From Diaprepes abbreviatus (taxonomy: Eukaryota; Arthropoda; Insecta; Coleoptera; Curculionidae): DNA of 64,000 nt. Under the pieces are notes generated by a model, which saw only the letters and a list, made by a program, of their open reading frames with translations, ran no database searches and was not told the origin of the DNA. The DNA lies in assembly GCA_034092305.1 (NCBI GenBank), contig JASJET010000057.1, forward strand, positions 13,691,501-13,755,500, written 5' to 3'. The position numbers were made by a program, and so were the translations under genes. Numbering within the stretch: the stretch's first letter is position 1; each line of letters opens with the position of its first letter. Below, one piece after another: positions 1 through 11,907 of the stretch.

Positions 1-1
1 T

Positions 2-142
2 AGAGGGGTAGGAAGGAGACAGGCTTCCTGGTTGAGGAATATTCGTGAATGGACAGGTATACGTAGCGCGGGGGAACTGTTCCGGCTGGCGCAGGACCGT
101 GAAAGACTTGCCAATGTAATTGCCAACGTCAGAGGGACCTGA
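2..142 (+). mobile_element. LINE 3' end: C-terminal fragment of a non-LTR retrotransposon polyprotein
   Basis: An open frame enters from the left edge and stops at 140-142. It reads QASWLRNIREWTGIRSAG, then LFRLAQDRERLANVIANVR. This is the characteristic last 40-45 residues of many insect endonuclease/reverse-transcriptase LINE proteins (RQxSWLRNIREW...LFRxA...IANxR). The reverse transcriptase core must lie to the left of the window. The stretch is GC-richer than the DNA that follows, as expected for a recently inserted element. The LINE clade cannot be fixed from this tail alone. Confidence 0.75.
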
Positions 143-2119
143 TATGGCACTTGAAGAAGATTTATTCATCATTATAATTATCATCACTGTCTTCAATATT
201 TGCATCCGTATCGCTGGAAAACTCATGTACCTCGTCTTTCCCTGTTTCAGTTTCAGAATCTGAAGTTTTTTCCCTCTTTTATTTAGTTGTATTTAATGAA
301 TACGAATAATTTATCAGTGATTTATATGTCATAAGGATTATTTTTTAAAAAATTAATGATGACTGCATTATCTGCATTAACATTCCTAAAAATCTTTCTT
401 TTATGAGAGCGCATTTAAAGCTCTTGTTAGTTTTATTTTCGAAAATTAGCGAAAAAGGTTTAGTACAAAAATTGTGTATTTTTTAATATAAAACGCCTTC
501 TTTCAGGAGATTTTTCACAAAATCCTTATTTTCAGCTTTTTCATACTGAACAACTTTTTTCTTCAGAAAGAACAATTATTGACGACGAAATCGTGAAAAC
601 TCTTATAAAAATGTTTAACTTAACTATTTTTACGTTAAATATTGATATTTTGAATAATGTTTTAAAGAAAAGTTAAGGGTTTTTTAATTGAAATAAAGTG
701 TAGTTTACTTACTTTTACGATCTATCTTGCAAGATTTCCATATCAATATCAAAACGTAGGGTGATATGTAACCAAGGAATGAATATTGAGTTTTCAAGAA
801 ATCAGTAATTTCTATGTGTCAGAGTGGAAAATCGATGAATTTTATTTATTTATATCGGGCGAGCCGGAAAAAATCAGCAGTGTGTTCAAAAGTAACATTC
901 CAAAATAATAAAATACGAAAAATTTTTCTTTTAATTATAGGCTTAGAGTCATCTTTTTCTGTCAAACAAATTATCTTTTACTTTCTATACTTCATTTAAA
1001 AACAAAAAATCGAAAAAAGAAAATGATATTAATAAATTTTGGGTCCTCGTGGGACCGACGATTTTTACGCGTCGGACTGGAAAATCGGATTTTTTTTTCA
1101 GACAATGTTACAGTATGATTATATATATATTTTTTTGGGGGTATTCTGAAGAAATCAGGTATGTATCATTAAATTTTTTCAAGTCAATTTTTTTTCACGA
1201 TTAAATTGGTAGACAGCCTTAACGTCCCACAATTTTTGTCCGACAATCTTTTACTCGCGCGTTTCATAGATTTTTTTTTCGATGACATTTTGTTAAAAAA
1301 CTGTATGTATAAATTTTTCAAGCAACGCCGAATTTACGTCTTTCAAAAAATTGGGAGAGGAAACGGCCTTCATTTAAAAATTTTTATAGAAGGAAAGTGT
1401 AGAAGACTCGACATAATTAAGCCACAGAAGAAGTTACAAAAGTGAATTAATAAATTTCACTTTCTGTCGACCGGCACCAACACTATCACTGTACTGGGGT
1501 GTAGAATGGCAACCCTATGTTGGAATATCGCTCATTTGAGTGAATCGTATATTATATCCGAAAATTTGAAATATTTCTCCTCCAGATTCGTTCATGAAGT
1601 TCAGGTCTTTAAAATCTATGTATGTATTTTTATATGAATTAAAAATGTACGTAAAAAATACAACAAACATGTCCAAATATCATTTTTGATTTATTTTTAA
1701 AACCAGTCATTACAGTATAAAATTTGCTGAAGCCCAGCCCTTTGATATTGCAAAATACCTGGATATGTTTCTCCCTAAATTTTAGAATTGCCAATTTTTA
1801 TTTCAATAATGGAATGATATTCTGCTTTAATTACTCAGTGACTAATTAAACGTATCGTGGAACATGTTTTGCATAAAAACAATATTATTAAGCCATCAGA
1901 ATATATCAAACGCGAGCTCTTTATTTATCAAATTTGAGTTTATATTGTCAAATTTATTGTTGTGAAATATCAACAAATAGGTTATTCTAGCGTTATATGC
2001 AGCTACTACTATTATTAAAAGTTAATTATAATCTCAGTTCACGTTGCACTAACATTTATTTACATGTACAGGGACATTTTATATTTAGTATCATACCTGA
2101 AGACATGGTTTCTTTGAAG
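143..2119. other. AT-rich DNA without recognisable genes
   Basis: Short open frames occur (for example 814-999, 1206-1445 and 1997-2191), but none has a recognisable motif, biased codon use or credible splice signals. I see no gene, RNA or mobile element that I can support here. Confidence 0.5.
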
Positions 2120-2240
2120 GTAATAAACAACGATATTTCTTGCGAAATAATAGATACCTCTACAACTTCCATTGTCGTTATTTTTTGTTAAATATCATGA
2201 CGTTTTGACTAGTCATTATCTCTAGCCGTTTTCAAGTGGA
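2120..2240 (-). repeat. Inverted Penelope-like element terminus
   Basis: Read on the minus strand, this stretch matches the right-hand Penelope terminus at 3457-3600 (+) and the isolated terminus at 29820-29930 (+). Shared blocks are CACTTGAAAACGGCTAG, ATGATATT, ACAATGGAAGT and TATCTA.TA.TTCGCAAGA. It sits at the left side of the Penelope remnant, in opposite orientation to the coding remnant. Inverted pseudo-LTR-like termini are typical of Penelope insertions. Confidence 0.6.
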
Positions 2241-3456
2241 ACTGTCTGGTCTGGTATATACATCAACGCTCCAGTTAAAGAGTCACTAAGGAATAAACTT
2301 GAAAAATACCTTAGCAGAAAGAATACCTCTACCATAGCATATCATCATGGACTTGCTGGAATGTAATTTTACCAATTCCTATTTCCAAGAAAAGCAAAAA
2401 TTTTTCATCCAGGATGATGGAGTACCAATTTGATATTTACTGTCACCGATGATCGCAAACATTTTCATGAAATGGTTCGAGATCTTCGTAATCGATTCCG
2501 CAAATAGGAAACCAAAAGTTTGGCTTAGATATAGCATAGACTACATCTTCATTATCTAGAATTAAAACGATGAAGAACTTCAAAACTTCCTTTCTCATCT
2601 CAACAATATTAACTCAACCATTAAATTCACTATGGAAAAAGAAGTACAAAATAAATTATCATTTTTAGATTTTTTAGTAGAAATAAATGAGACCTTAATT
2701 TACAGAAAATCCACACATTACTTAACTATTCATCCAACGACTCCAACAACATCAAACATGGAATGGTAGAAAATTTCGTAGAGAGAGCCAATACATTTTT
2801 TCAACTACAACGAGAACTTGAAACAGACGGATAACTTTAAAAATAACCTAACAGCCACAGTATATTCAGAAAATCTAGTGAATAAGATTCTGGAACAACG
2901 CAGAAATAGGACAAGATTGACAACGGACGAGGAACGAAAACCGGTATTGAACATCTCGTATGCTAGAGGCATTTCGGAAAAAGTTCGAAAAATAGGAAAA
3001 CGATATTACATTAACGTTGTTTTTAATTCAAATAACTCTCTGAAAACCAGTTCACTAGGGTCAAACCAGCAACTCAAATAGACATGAAGAACTGTGTGTA
3101 TCAAATACCATGTGAATGTGACGCCCCCCAAGTTGGCAAAACAAAGAGACCTTTTGAAGCTAGGATCAAAAAAAAAAACAGGTAAACATATCTTGTGAAG
3201 AAACAGGAAAATATAGTGCCGGTAACCACACCTCAACTCAGGGACATCACGTAAAGTGGACTGAAGCTATCCTATCCTATAACAAGTACAACAGTGGAGA
3301 AAATCGAAATTAAAAGAAGCCGCTGTTATACATCAGAACCCGAAATGCTTTGATAAACCGTCTTTAGATATAAGAAAAGGTGGAAATCACTTCCTTCTTA
3401 GTCCCTGTAAACTAAAACTTATTGCAGTGTACATAGTTGTGTAGCATAAGAATTTG
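2241..3456 (+). pseudogene. Penelope-like retroelement remnant (reverse transcriptase C-terminus plus GIY-YIG endonuclease)
   Basis: The plus strand carries Penelope reverse transcriptase motifs in broken frames. From about 2509 comes KPKVWLRY, followed by a ruined catalytic box (YSIDYIF where the family has YVDD.F) and then a stop. From about 2575 comes LQNFLSHLNNINSTIKFTME, then LSFLDFLV, YRKSTHY. From about 3088 comes the GIY-YIG endonuclease start CVYQIPCECDAPQVGKTKRP, followed by EARIK. Several stops and frameshifts separate the parts, so no protein can be made. Penelope elements reverse-transcribe their RNA at a nick made by the GIY-YIG domain. The amino-terminal half of the reverse transcriptase is missing. 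Confidence 0.8.
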
Positions 3457-3600
3457 TCGAATTTCACTTCAAAATGGCTATGGACAACTACTAGCCGGAA
3501 AAATATTCAAAAAAAAAATAGAACCAATTCAGGTCGAACAGGTATCTACTACTTTGCAAAATAAATGTATTGTTATAAGTTATGGAAGAATACGAAAGTT
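3457..3600 (+). repeat. Right terminus of the Penelope-like remnant
   Basis: This non-coding tail holds the stem-loop CTTCAAAATGGCTA...CTAGCCGGAAA, followed by GGTATCTACTACTTTGCAAAATAA. It matches the termini at 2120-2240 (inverted) and 29820-29930. The paired TAG-CC arms before the GAAA-like core resemble the remnant of the hammerhead-type ribozyme known from Penelope termini, but the core here is decayed. Confidence 0.55.
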
Positions 3601-5849
3601 TTTAGATGTATTCAATATTGTTTTTCAGATTTATATAAAAAATTAATGACATCGCAAACTTGGTCAAAACAAAAAAAAATTATGGAACACCCTATATACT
3701 CTCTAATATAATAGAAGCTCTTTTTCTCCTGATTTCAAAAATATATAATATGTTAGTATTGCGACCAGCCGTTATTTAAATATTTAAGATTGAACAATTA
3801 ATTGTTATAAAAAAAGATTGAAAAATAATTGCTTTATTTTAGTTCGGGTATCAAGGTATATTAATCAGTATAATGTCAATATAATAATAATTGTTTCATA
3901 CTTCCAAAAATTAACAGCTAACACTATTTATTTATATTAACAACTTTCACTTGCAAGTTAAATGTGATTATATACTTGCATCTGATATATGTAAATAAAT
4001 AATTTTTCAGTTGCTTTCTCGTATATATACACTTATTTGTATATACTTGCTGCAATTATATCATTATTATTTACTTTACAAATTGATCACGGAAGAGATT
4101 GCTCTGTTCACATTGCATGGAATTTCGGAAGATATATGTCAACTTCTAGAATTCCATGTTTGTATCCAAGTTTTTTTTTACTTAATATAAGCTACTTAAA
4201 GGTGCCACGTCGGTATTTCGCGCCAAATCCTCACAATTCAGTAAGAAGAAATTCAAAAATTATAATAATAGAGTATTACCAAAGTGAATATTAAAATGAA
4301 ATTACCAGCGTTTAGCTGAAAATGGCTGCGACAGAAACCTTCCACACCGTCGTTAACAACTAAATTTCAATTTCACTTCTATAGATACACAAATATAAAA
4401 AAAAATAAATATGCAATGGAGCATGTGGGTCAAATAAAACTCATTAATAAATAATAATAAATAATTTAATAAAATGTCTAGCGGAACTGCTCTCATATAA
4501 AGCTAAATATACTAAAAATAAAATTAATAAGCTAACATAATCATACAATTTTGAACTTCAAATGGTTACAAAATTCCAATCTTTAAAAAAACACAAATTA
4601 GTTTCAATAATTTCAATAAATATTAGTGAAGGTAAGTTATACTATAAAAAAGGATGAAATAAAATTTAACCGATAAAAACTCTAGTACTTACTGGCGCGA
4701 AAATATAACGCAAACCCTAGATATACCCGAGAGATAGAATGCCTGAAAATTACACAACGCCTCATAATTTAAAAAATAATTGGGTTGTTCATTCAAACTA
4801 CAAAAATAAAATAATACTAAATTTGCTTGTTGTTCCGATAATGAAACTGCTAGCTGTGTGGTCTCTAACAAATGAGGCTGCAACACTGCTCATCTGCTTT
4901 GTGGCGTGTAGGTATTAGTGAAACATCAGTACTCATTACCTGGTAAGTGAAGGCTCGTACCAAAAAGGTAAACGCAAAAGATAAACCAAAAACAAACTAA
5001 GATAAAAAAAAACTAGTAGATAGAAACCATTAGGAACAACTCTACAATATAAAAAGAAAGTCTACAACTACTTATAAATATTAAATCAAAATGGCAAATG
5101 AATTGTAGGTAAGTACAAATATATATTGTTACTAAGTTATTTAGAATTTTAAACTTCCCTCATATTCAGAAAAAAACGATATCAAAGGTGATGTTAAAGT
5201 TGAAGTATTAACAGAAAATGAAATATTAATAACTAATCAGTAACAATTAAACAAATAATTAATTTTAAGTAATATACCGCTAAAATTGTTGAACTCAAGA
5301 TAGGAAAGAGTATAAATAACTAAACGTACAATAAAAGTCAAGTCCGACTCCGGGTAATCACCAATACTTAGTTTAATATAAGATAAAATAAAATATTAAC
5401 TTAACAAAATAATTAATTACTCTACTAAATTAATCACCACGTAATTGGAAATAATAATAACAAAATAAAATAAAATCGTTAATAATTAGCATTTGAGGCC
5501 ACTAGTTACTAGAAATGCTAATAAACAAATCAGGTTAAACTTGGCAAAAATAAACGCAATTTTAATTCAGCTCCAAAACAAAACTAATTAAACAAAATAT
5601 AATAACAATATTTACCATAATATTAAATAAGACCAGAAATACATTTTGGCATTGATATTTTGATTAAATAAAAATAAATAAACTCTTTGCTCATAATCTC
5701 TTAAATTTTAACTTAATTTAGTCAGTTCCAAAGTACATAAACATTATAATCGAAAACAAGAAAATTAATACTGGACTCAAACTGGAAATAATTGAGCCAC
5801 CAGGCATATCACCATGCTGTTTTATTTTATTTTATTCAATTTTAAACCC

Positions 5850-5850
<1 letters not shown>
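3601..5850. other. AT-rich DNA, nothing recognisable
   Basis: Open frames at 4037-4294 (+) and 4689-4886 (-) have no recognisable domain. No repeats or RNA genes were identified with confidence. Confidence 0.45.
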
Positions 5851-5931
<81 letters not shown>

Positions 5932-5974
5932 ACTCAACTTATCAGAAAAATTAAAACGATTTTTCACCCGAGTG

Positions 5975-6043
<69 letters not shown>
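5851..6043. repeat. Two (TA)n arrays with a duplicated flank
   Basis: (TA)n runs at 5851-5929 and 5977-6043 are separated by a 40-bp single-copy stretch (CTCAACTTATCAGAAAAATT..., to TTTTTCACCCGA). The same stretch is repeated directly after the second array at 6047-6085. The second array is bordered by the perfect inverted repeat GAGTGTAATATA / TATATTACACTC, so it can fold into one long hairpin. Confidence 0.85.
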
Positions 6044-6044
<1 letters not shown>

Positions 6045-6479
6045 CACTCAACTTATCAGAAAAATTAAAACGATTTTTCACCCGAAACTCCAAAAGATGG
6101 ATTATATAAATCGAGATAGAAAATCTACCCTTCTTTTACAGTTTCAAAGAGGAAAAATGAAAATCAAGGCAAAATTGCTTCGATTTTATATAAAAGATTC
6201 ATGCTTGCGCACAAGACTACCTCTTTCAGACGCGTTTAAAATTTTGACATGTTTAAAACAAAATGATAACTCAAAAATTACCTCGGTAACAACAGTCGGC
6301 TGAAATAAATTTCTTTAATAAGCCAATTCATTTCATATTCTCCGGCAGGCAGCCATTACCGACGCGGAACAAGTTACTTTTTACTAAGATTTATAGAGAA
6401 ATTATTAAATATATTAGCAATATTCTTATCATTTTTAAAGCATTTATTTTCCTAGATAATAGTTAAGTTATTAGGTGTA

Positions 6480-7358
6480 AAATTGTTTTTCGAATCAGTA
6501 ATTTCATTTATAATTTCCAACAATTTTTTGTATTCATATTTGACTACAGAAATTTTATTTTTGTAGAATGTGTTTTTAGTTGATTTGATAAGTTTATTTA
6601 AAAAATTTATATATTTTTTTGTATTTATCTAGTAGTAGAGTAGTTTTTGTTTAGTTGTTTGTTCAGTCAGTCTCTGCGTTTAATAGAGTTTATAATTCCT
6701 TGCTTTATCCATAGTTTTCATTTTCTACTGGTACTATTATGATATCTATAGCATGTACATTGATTTATATATGAAGTCAGTTTAGTTATAAATAGTCGAT
6801 ATGGTTCTTCAACTGGATTATCATCCCTGCATACTTCAAACAAATGTACAATTATAGTAGAGAAGATTTTATTTTCTCTCGTTGTTCTATTTATGCACGA
6901 AAGAAATCCCTTTTCAGCTAAAGTATTTAGATTATATTAACGTTAAAACTATTATAATATTTGATATTTATATTTAGGTCTCCGACCAGAATTTCTATGC
7001 TCTGTATTTCTAAATTATCAAAATAATCATTTAAGAAAACATCATTATATGAGGATGGTGGTCCATAACATGTTGTAATGCTGTACTCTTCATAATACAT
7101 TTCTAAAAATATTTGTTTCAGAAATTCTATAAAGTTTGGTATGAACCACAATGGTGTCCCTCACATACAATATCAGCCCATCATTTTTATTAATGAAAGA
7201 CTTATAAAAAAGTGTTAAAACGGTTAATTTTGAAGTCATCTAAATTCTTAGAGGTTTCCAACCATAAAACAACACTATATTATCTAACTTAATCTGGTCC
7301 AAATAAATTATTAATTCCTTAAAATTCTTTAGTATACTGGATATATTAAAGTTGTAAC
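6480..7358 (-). pseudogene. LINE endonuclease-domain remnant (ORF2 N-terminus)
   Basis: On the minus strand, broken frames follow the order of an apurinic-type endonuclease of Jockey/CR1-like LINEs. From 7358: NFNISSILKNFKELIIYLDQ and IKLDNIVL, then NKNDGLILYVRDT, then ITTCYGPPS, the catalytic-region LVGDLNINI (about 6975-6995), GFLSCINRTTRE, and a linker with INQCT and FLNKLIKSTKNTFYKNKI. In the family, GDxNxN is part of the endonuclease active site. Stops and frameshifts are frequent, and the reverse transcriptase that should follow is absent before 6480. The element is therefore truncated at both ends, and its 5' side abuts the GC-rich block at 7352. Confidence 0.7.
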
Positions 7359-8850
7359 GAAGTTACTAATTTTTTGGGCATGAGTATGTTCGCCGGAATT
7401 TTATTTATTTATTTAACGTCCGAAAAATCTGATTCTTGAGGGAAAAGATTGCTTAAGTTTCAATATTACCGACATATAATTAGATTTACCGCGCTATGCC
7501 GGGAAATATCATTTTCCGAGATTTTCAGAGCCTCCGACCATAGTAATCGCGCGCCGCATACAGCAGTATTGTATGCGCGATCACCGCACACCGTCACACG
7601 TCAGCGTCATGGGAGCTCGGGCCGTCTATTTAAGCCTAAGCAGACCATTATTTCGCGGAGAACGCCTGCCGGACCGCGCCTTCCTGGTGTAGCAATGTAG
7701 GTGAGGCTAGGCTTGTGTGTATATGGTGTTTTACCATACACTTCCTTCCTTACGTCCTATCCCTCTAATGGCCAGCATTGCCGAGGACCCTTATAAGAAC
7801 GGGCAATGTTGTGTCATCCTACTGTCACTGCCGAGGACCCATATAAGAACGGGCAGCGTCAGTTCCTTTCGTTCCTTCCTACCGTCACCGATACACACAC
7901 GCACTAAATGCCGTCAATATTATCTTTGTTTCCGTTTTGACCAGGAATGTGTTTTACCGCCAGGTGCCCTCCGATGTCCGTTGACAAGGGCGCTAAACAA
8001 CTGCCGCCCCGACGCATGTCGCCGCCGCCGTGTATAGAGATCATCGTCGCCGTGTAGAGAACCCGCTATCGCCGAACGATGCCGAGTTATTGTTACATAC
8101 CGTGTATACCACCGTCGGTCGAATTTTAATACGAAGCGCCGTGAACCGTGAACGTGGATTTTAGATATGAGGCGCGATAATTTGCGTACGAGCCGTCGTG
8201 AATAGCGTCGCAACCGTATAGTACGAGGTACGTGAGTAGCGTCGTGAATGATATCGCCGGGTTACCGTCTTTAGCGCAACCGACCAGTATGAGCTACCGT
8301 GATCAGCTCTCAAAACATACTCTTGCCCTCCGGACCGTTTATTTGTTTACATTGTTGTCCATCTTAGATTGTAAGTTAGATTTAGGCCATGTCTTTGTAT
8401 AAAAGAATGGAATACAGGATACAGGATGTTTTATAACCGTTTGTTTTGTTACCTAATCCCATTGTTAACATTACATATAACAATTGGCAGCCGGCAGCCA
8501 GCACTAATACGCATAATTGACCCCTGGCTTGCCGTTTCTCCACTGTAACAAGCTGCCCGGTGCATAAGTGGGCCCTCGACCACATGAATCCCGAGGGTGG
8601 CGCCCGACAACCGACCACCGAGTGGATGTTTAGACCTTCAGGCAGTCAAACCGTTGATCAGTTGAGAGAGCAGGGATATCCCGAATATATATAGATACCG
8701 CCGACCCGATACCCCTGCGCTGAGCATTTGACCGATGACTGCACGAGAAATATCCACTGACCGATGTTCCGCTGCCGTGAACGAAGCAGGTCCGTAGAGC
8801 ACGGCCTGCTCCCCTCCTATACGTAAAAACGCGTCATAAAGCATAAAACA
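7352..8850. mobile_element. GC-rich block with LTR-like features, possibly an LTR-retrotransposon end
   Basis: About 1.5 kb is clearly GC-richer and CpG-richer than everything around it. It starts abruptly at the edge of a LINE remnant with TGTAACGAAGTTAC (a hairpin) and contains a TATA-like TATTTAAG at about 7627. At 8471-8474 there is a possible LTR end ATTACA, followed by a tRNA-primer-like TGGCAGCCGGCAGCC. A second primer-like TGGCGCCCGAC occurs at about 8595. No gag or pol protein is visible. The overlapping open frames on both strands (7449-8844) look like by-products of few stop codons in GC-rich DNA. A solo or partial LTR is my best guess. A CpG-rich regulatory island of a host gene is the alternative. 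Confidence 0.35.
7777..7863. repeat. Two copies of a hairpin-forming unit, 50 bp apart
   Basis: The unit TGCCGAGGACCC(T/A)TATAAGAACGGGCA occurs at 7779-7805 and 7829-7855. The outer bases pair in both copies (ATTGCC/GGCAAT in the first, CTGCC/GGCAG in the second). One base pair therefore changed on both sides, from T-A to C-G. The unit also contains a TATAAG sequence. Confidence 0.7.
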
Positions 8851-8994
8851 TAAATGAATATATTATATATTTTTTAATTCTGGAGAGATTTTATTCTAGT
8901 GAAGAAAATGCAAGGTGTTCTGAAAAAAATTAAAATTGTTTTTTCTCGATTTAACAATTCGTCATTGTTTTAAATAAATTTAAAAGATAATGCT

Positions 8995-9425
8995 GATGGA
9001 ATAGTCCCCTCTTTCAACCCCAAAAAAAAGTTTATCGGGGTCATATCATGTGATCTCGGTGGCCACGGGTTGTCCTCAAATCGACTTATCAGCTTTTGAG
9101 GGAAAGTTTCCCGAAGCAGTCATTGAAGCTCTGGCCGTATGTGAGGTGGCTCCATCCTGTTGAAACCAGGTACGTGATGGAACGCAGATTTGCCAAAAAA
9201 AATCTCTAATCATCATTCCATATTTGTCATTATTCACCTTCGTCGCCGGTCCCCAAGCATTTTCAAAAAAAAGTTCCAATAATTCCCTTCGTGAACAAAG
9301 CACACCATACAGTTACCCTGCAGCCATGTACTAGTTCTTGGTGTTTGAGTCGTGGATTATAGGTTCTTGAAAACTAGTAACGGCAGTTTTGTTTATTGAT
9401 ATGCCCGTTTAAGTGAAAATGAAGA
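8995..9425 (-). pseudogene. Tc1/mariner-superfamily transposase remnant (DDE domain), copy 1
   Basis: Minus-strand frames give LHFHLNGHINKQNCRY, then CRVTVWCALFTKG, LLELFFENAWGPATKV, TWFQQDGATSHTARA (second catalytic aspartate in QQD), and LISRFEDNPWPPRSHDMTPI. These blocks follow one another as in the insect DDE transposases carrying SDEAHFHLNG...FQQDGATxHTAR...WPPRSPDLTP. Frameshifts separate them. The upstream helix-turn-helix part is missing beyond 9425. It is closely related to the copy split at 11908-14440. Confidence 0.8.
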
Positions 9426-10144
9426 TAATGCTGAAGAAATACTACAACTTTGGTATTTAAAGTATTCCCATATCAAATAAATAAGGCCTCAAGGTATAGG
9501 GCTAAATATAAAAAATCCTTGGTATATAACTGATAAGTTTATAATGCATTTAAGATTATATTTATCTAAATAATTTTCTTTTCAATTAGTTTTAGATGAT
9601 TGAAACCTTTTCGATAAAAATTTATTATTTTTCATGGTAACGTTAATCGTGCATTTAAAATGAAATAATATATATGATTTTTAATCAGACATCTTTCGAA
9701 AATATTACTCTTTTATTCAGTAGTCATTAAAATTTATTACCGTTTATAATTTAGCGACTTTTTTAAACATAAATTTTCAATAATGTACCTGAAAAAATAC
9801 GTCTCTTTATATTTTTGACCAGTGTCAAGATATATTTTGTAGCAAACGAGAAAAGGGAAAATGTTCTAACTTAAAGATCAAGTATCTTACCTTAAAAGGC
9901 GAATCAAGAAACTGACAGAAAAAAACAATATATGTTACTTGATATTGGCACAGTATCAATAACAAGATAACGATCGATGGTGAAAACCGAAAAAAAAACA
10001 ATTTGATATTTACATTGTTTATATTTTGATCAATTACAGTTTGTTACATAAATAAGGTATAGTTACTTTACAACGATTATTTTATCAAAAATTTTAAAAT
10101 ATTAATTTAACAATTTTCAAATTTTAGTTAATCTTCTATAGTTC
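9426..10144. other. AT-rich DNA downstream of the receptor gene; probable 3' UTR and beyond
   Basis: The receptor stop codon (10145-10147, minus strand) faces this stretch, so its 3' untranslated region should lie here. A minus-strand AATAAA near 9714-9719 is one possible polyadenylation signal, but the base composition makes such hexamers common. No other feature was recognised. Confidence 0.4.
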
Positions 10145-10311
10145 CTATTTAATATTGCTTAATGGAATCATTTCTGATTTGGATCTTCCACTGGTACGAC
10201 TAGTAGTTGTATAACGATAAATGTAAGTGCTAGTTCTTGTGAAATCTAAGTTTGTTCTATTGATATAACTGCATTGAACAAATGCTGACTTGAACTCTTG
10301 TCGAAATTTGC
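10145..10311 (-). CDS. Terminal coding exon of a rhodopsin-family neuropeptide GPCR (C-terminal tail)
   Basis: The exon starts after a textbook acceptor (TTTTTTCTTTCAG|GC) and runs 167 nt to a TAG stop. It begins in the phase left open by the upstream exon at 24879-24991: G|GC restores the glycine of ...NFMSG, and the frame continues KFRQEFKSAFVQC. GKFR.EFK.AF after the NPxxY motif is the start of helix 8 in orexin/allatotropin-like receptors. A serine/threonine-rich tail follows (FTRTSTY, TTTSRTSGRSKSE) and ends ...MIPLSNIK. The tail is intracellular and is normally where receptor kinases and arrestins act. The exon is free of stops and frameshifts, unlike the transposon debris around it. 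I read it as a live host gene. Confidence 0.85.
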
Positions 10312-10809
10312 CTGAAAGAAAAAACATACTCTTTAAAGGATAGTTAAGTAAAATCATGATCATCATTAAAACGTCCAAGTTCTTAATAGTCTATTTTAAT
10401 ACAAAATATCATATTTGATAAAGCCATATAATAAAAAACAAAAAGGTACTTTTTTAAAAAAAAAAAAAAAAAGTCATTTAAACGTAAAATTCATATTTGA
10501 AAATTTTGGTTTTTTCAATCATAATTGAAATATAACTATTATTTAGGAGCGACTTTACTTTTATAATCCCATTCATTGTTTTACAAACAACAACCGAAAT
10601 ACTTATGTAAAGCTCATATTGTAACCTAAATTTCTGATATTATCCACAATACAGGATGACCCATAAGTTCCTAGGTGATTTATAATCATAATATTTTTTT
10701 AAAAAAACGTTCTATTTTAACACGAGCTTCATACTAGATGATGTTTGTTTTACATTATCGATGAAAGACAACATCTTATAAAAGTTTTCCATTTTCAACC
10801 TCACATATT

Positions 10810-11360
10810 ATGCCTCTTTCTAAAGTATGTTCCATGACAAAAATTAAAATTTCTTGCTGTAAGAGCTTGATTCCCGCTCAAATAGTATTCTGCGCCCAGG
10901 TAAATTATATCTAACTGTCTCATGAAGTAATCCAATAGAAAAAAGAGAACAAATGACAGCCAAGGGAATAATTCTGTTAGAAGCTGGATTATTGGCCTGG
11001 TTATATGAGACATCTTGTGAAAACACATCTCTGATCTATTTTGTGAGACTGAATGAGCAAAATTTTGCAGCATGACCCAATATCATTTACTTTTTATGGT
11101 CAACGAAGTTACGTCATCGGTTTCAAAAATAAAGGGTCCAAGGATGCTCAGAGCTATAACTCAACAAAAATTATGCATTTTATTATTGGTTAACGACCCT
11201 TGGATTTTTTATTCTCTGAATCCTACAATTCTGCTTATTTATGAACCCATTCAGATGGAAATGAGCTTCATCACTCATGATGAACCTGTTCAGGATATCA
11301 GGTTTTTATTTACAAAGCTGTTGGTACTGGAACTGGTAGTTGTAATCTTAAGGATATAAG
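10810..11360 (-). pseudogene. Tc1/mariner-superfamily transposase remnant
   Basis: The minus strand reads RFIMSDEAHFHLNGFINKQN at about 11285-11225 (first catalytic aspartate in SDEAHF), then the block ALSILGPFIFETDD, then MLQNFAHSV. A decayed QQDG region follows (MCFHKMSHITRPI, where the family has FQQDG..SHTA), then LLTELFP. The order matches the same DDE family as the remnants at 8995-9425 and 11908-14440, but from a different subfamily. Frameshifts are present. A TIR-like ACAGGATGACCCATAAG occurs just to the left at 10651 and may be the element's end. Confidence 0.65.
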
Positions 11361-11907
11361 TATTATCAAGTTGAATTTTGTATGAAAAGTAACCAAAATA
11401 TCTCAAAATATAATAGACAGTTATGGGATTTAAACTAAGTTCATTAGAACACGTCTAGTTGATGCTTCTAGATTTTCCTCCATGCTTACTTGTAGGTACT
11501 ACTAGTATGTAAAAAGTCAGCCACAAAACCCTCTTATTAAAAGTTACCAAAAAGGTTACATATCTAAGCTGGCGAATTTCACATTTTAAAAGACCTTGAT
11601 TTTCAAAATAAAACTCCTCAAGTTTGATTTCTTGATCAATAACGAGTCTCTCAATGATTAAAATTTATTTTCTGATACGGTAGTTCAAAAAAAAAATTTT
11701 TTAAATTCATATGCGATGCATCTAAAAAAAAAATTCCTCTTCACTTCAGAAAAATTGATGATGTTTTTGAGGTTGTTCAAAGTAATTCTTTATTATCGTT
11801 AAATCGCGCACTTTAAATGCAAAATTATGTTTTCAAAATGAAATACAAAATTAATTACTATTTTTATTAAATATACGTTTAAACACAGTACAGATGCGGA
11901 TTTCATT

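Noticed and set aside
7449..8844. Overlapping open frames on both strands of the GC-rich block
   Set aside because: Few stops are expected in GC-rich DNA; no motif, no codon bias, and both strands are equally open.
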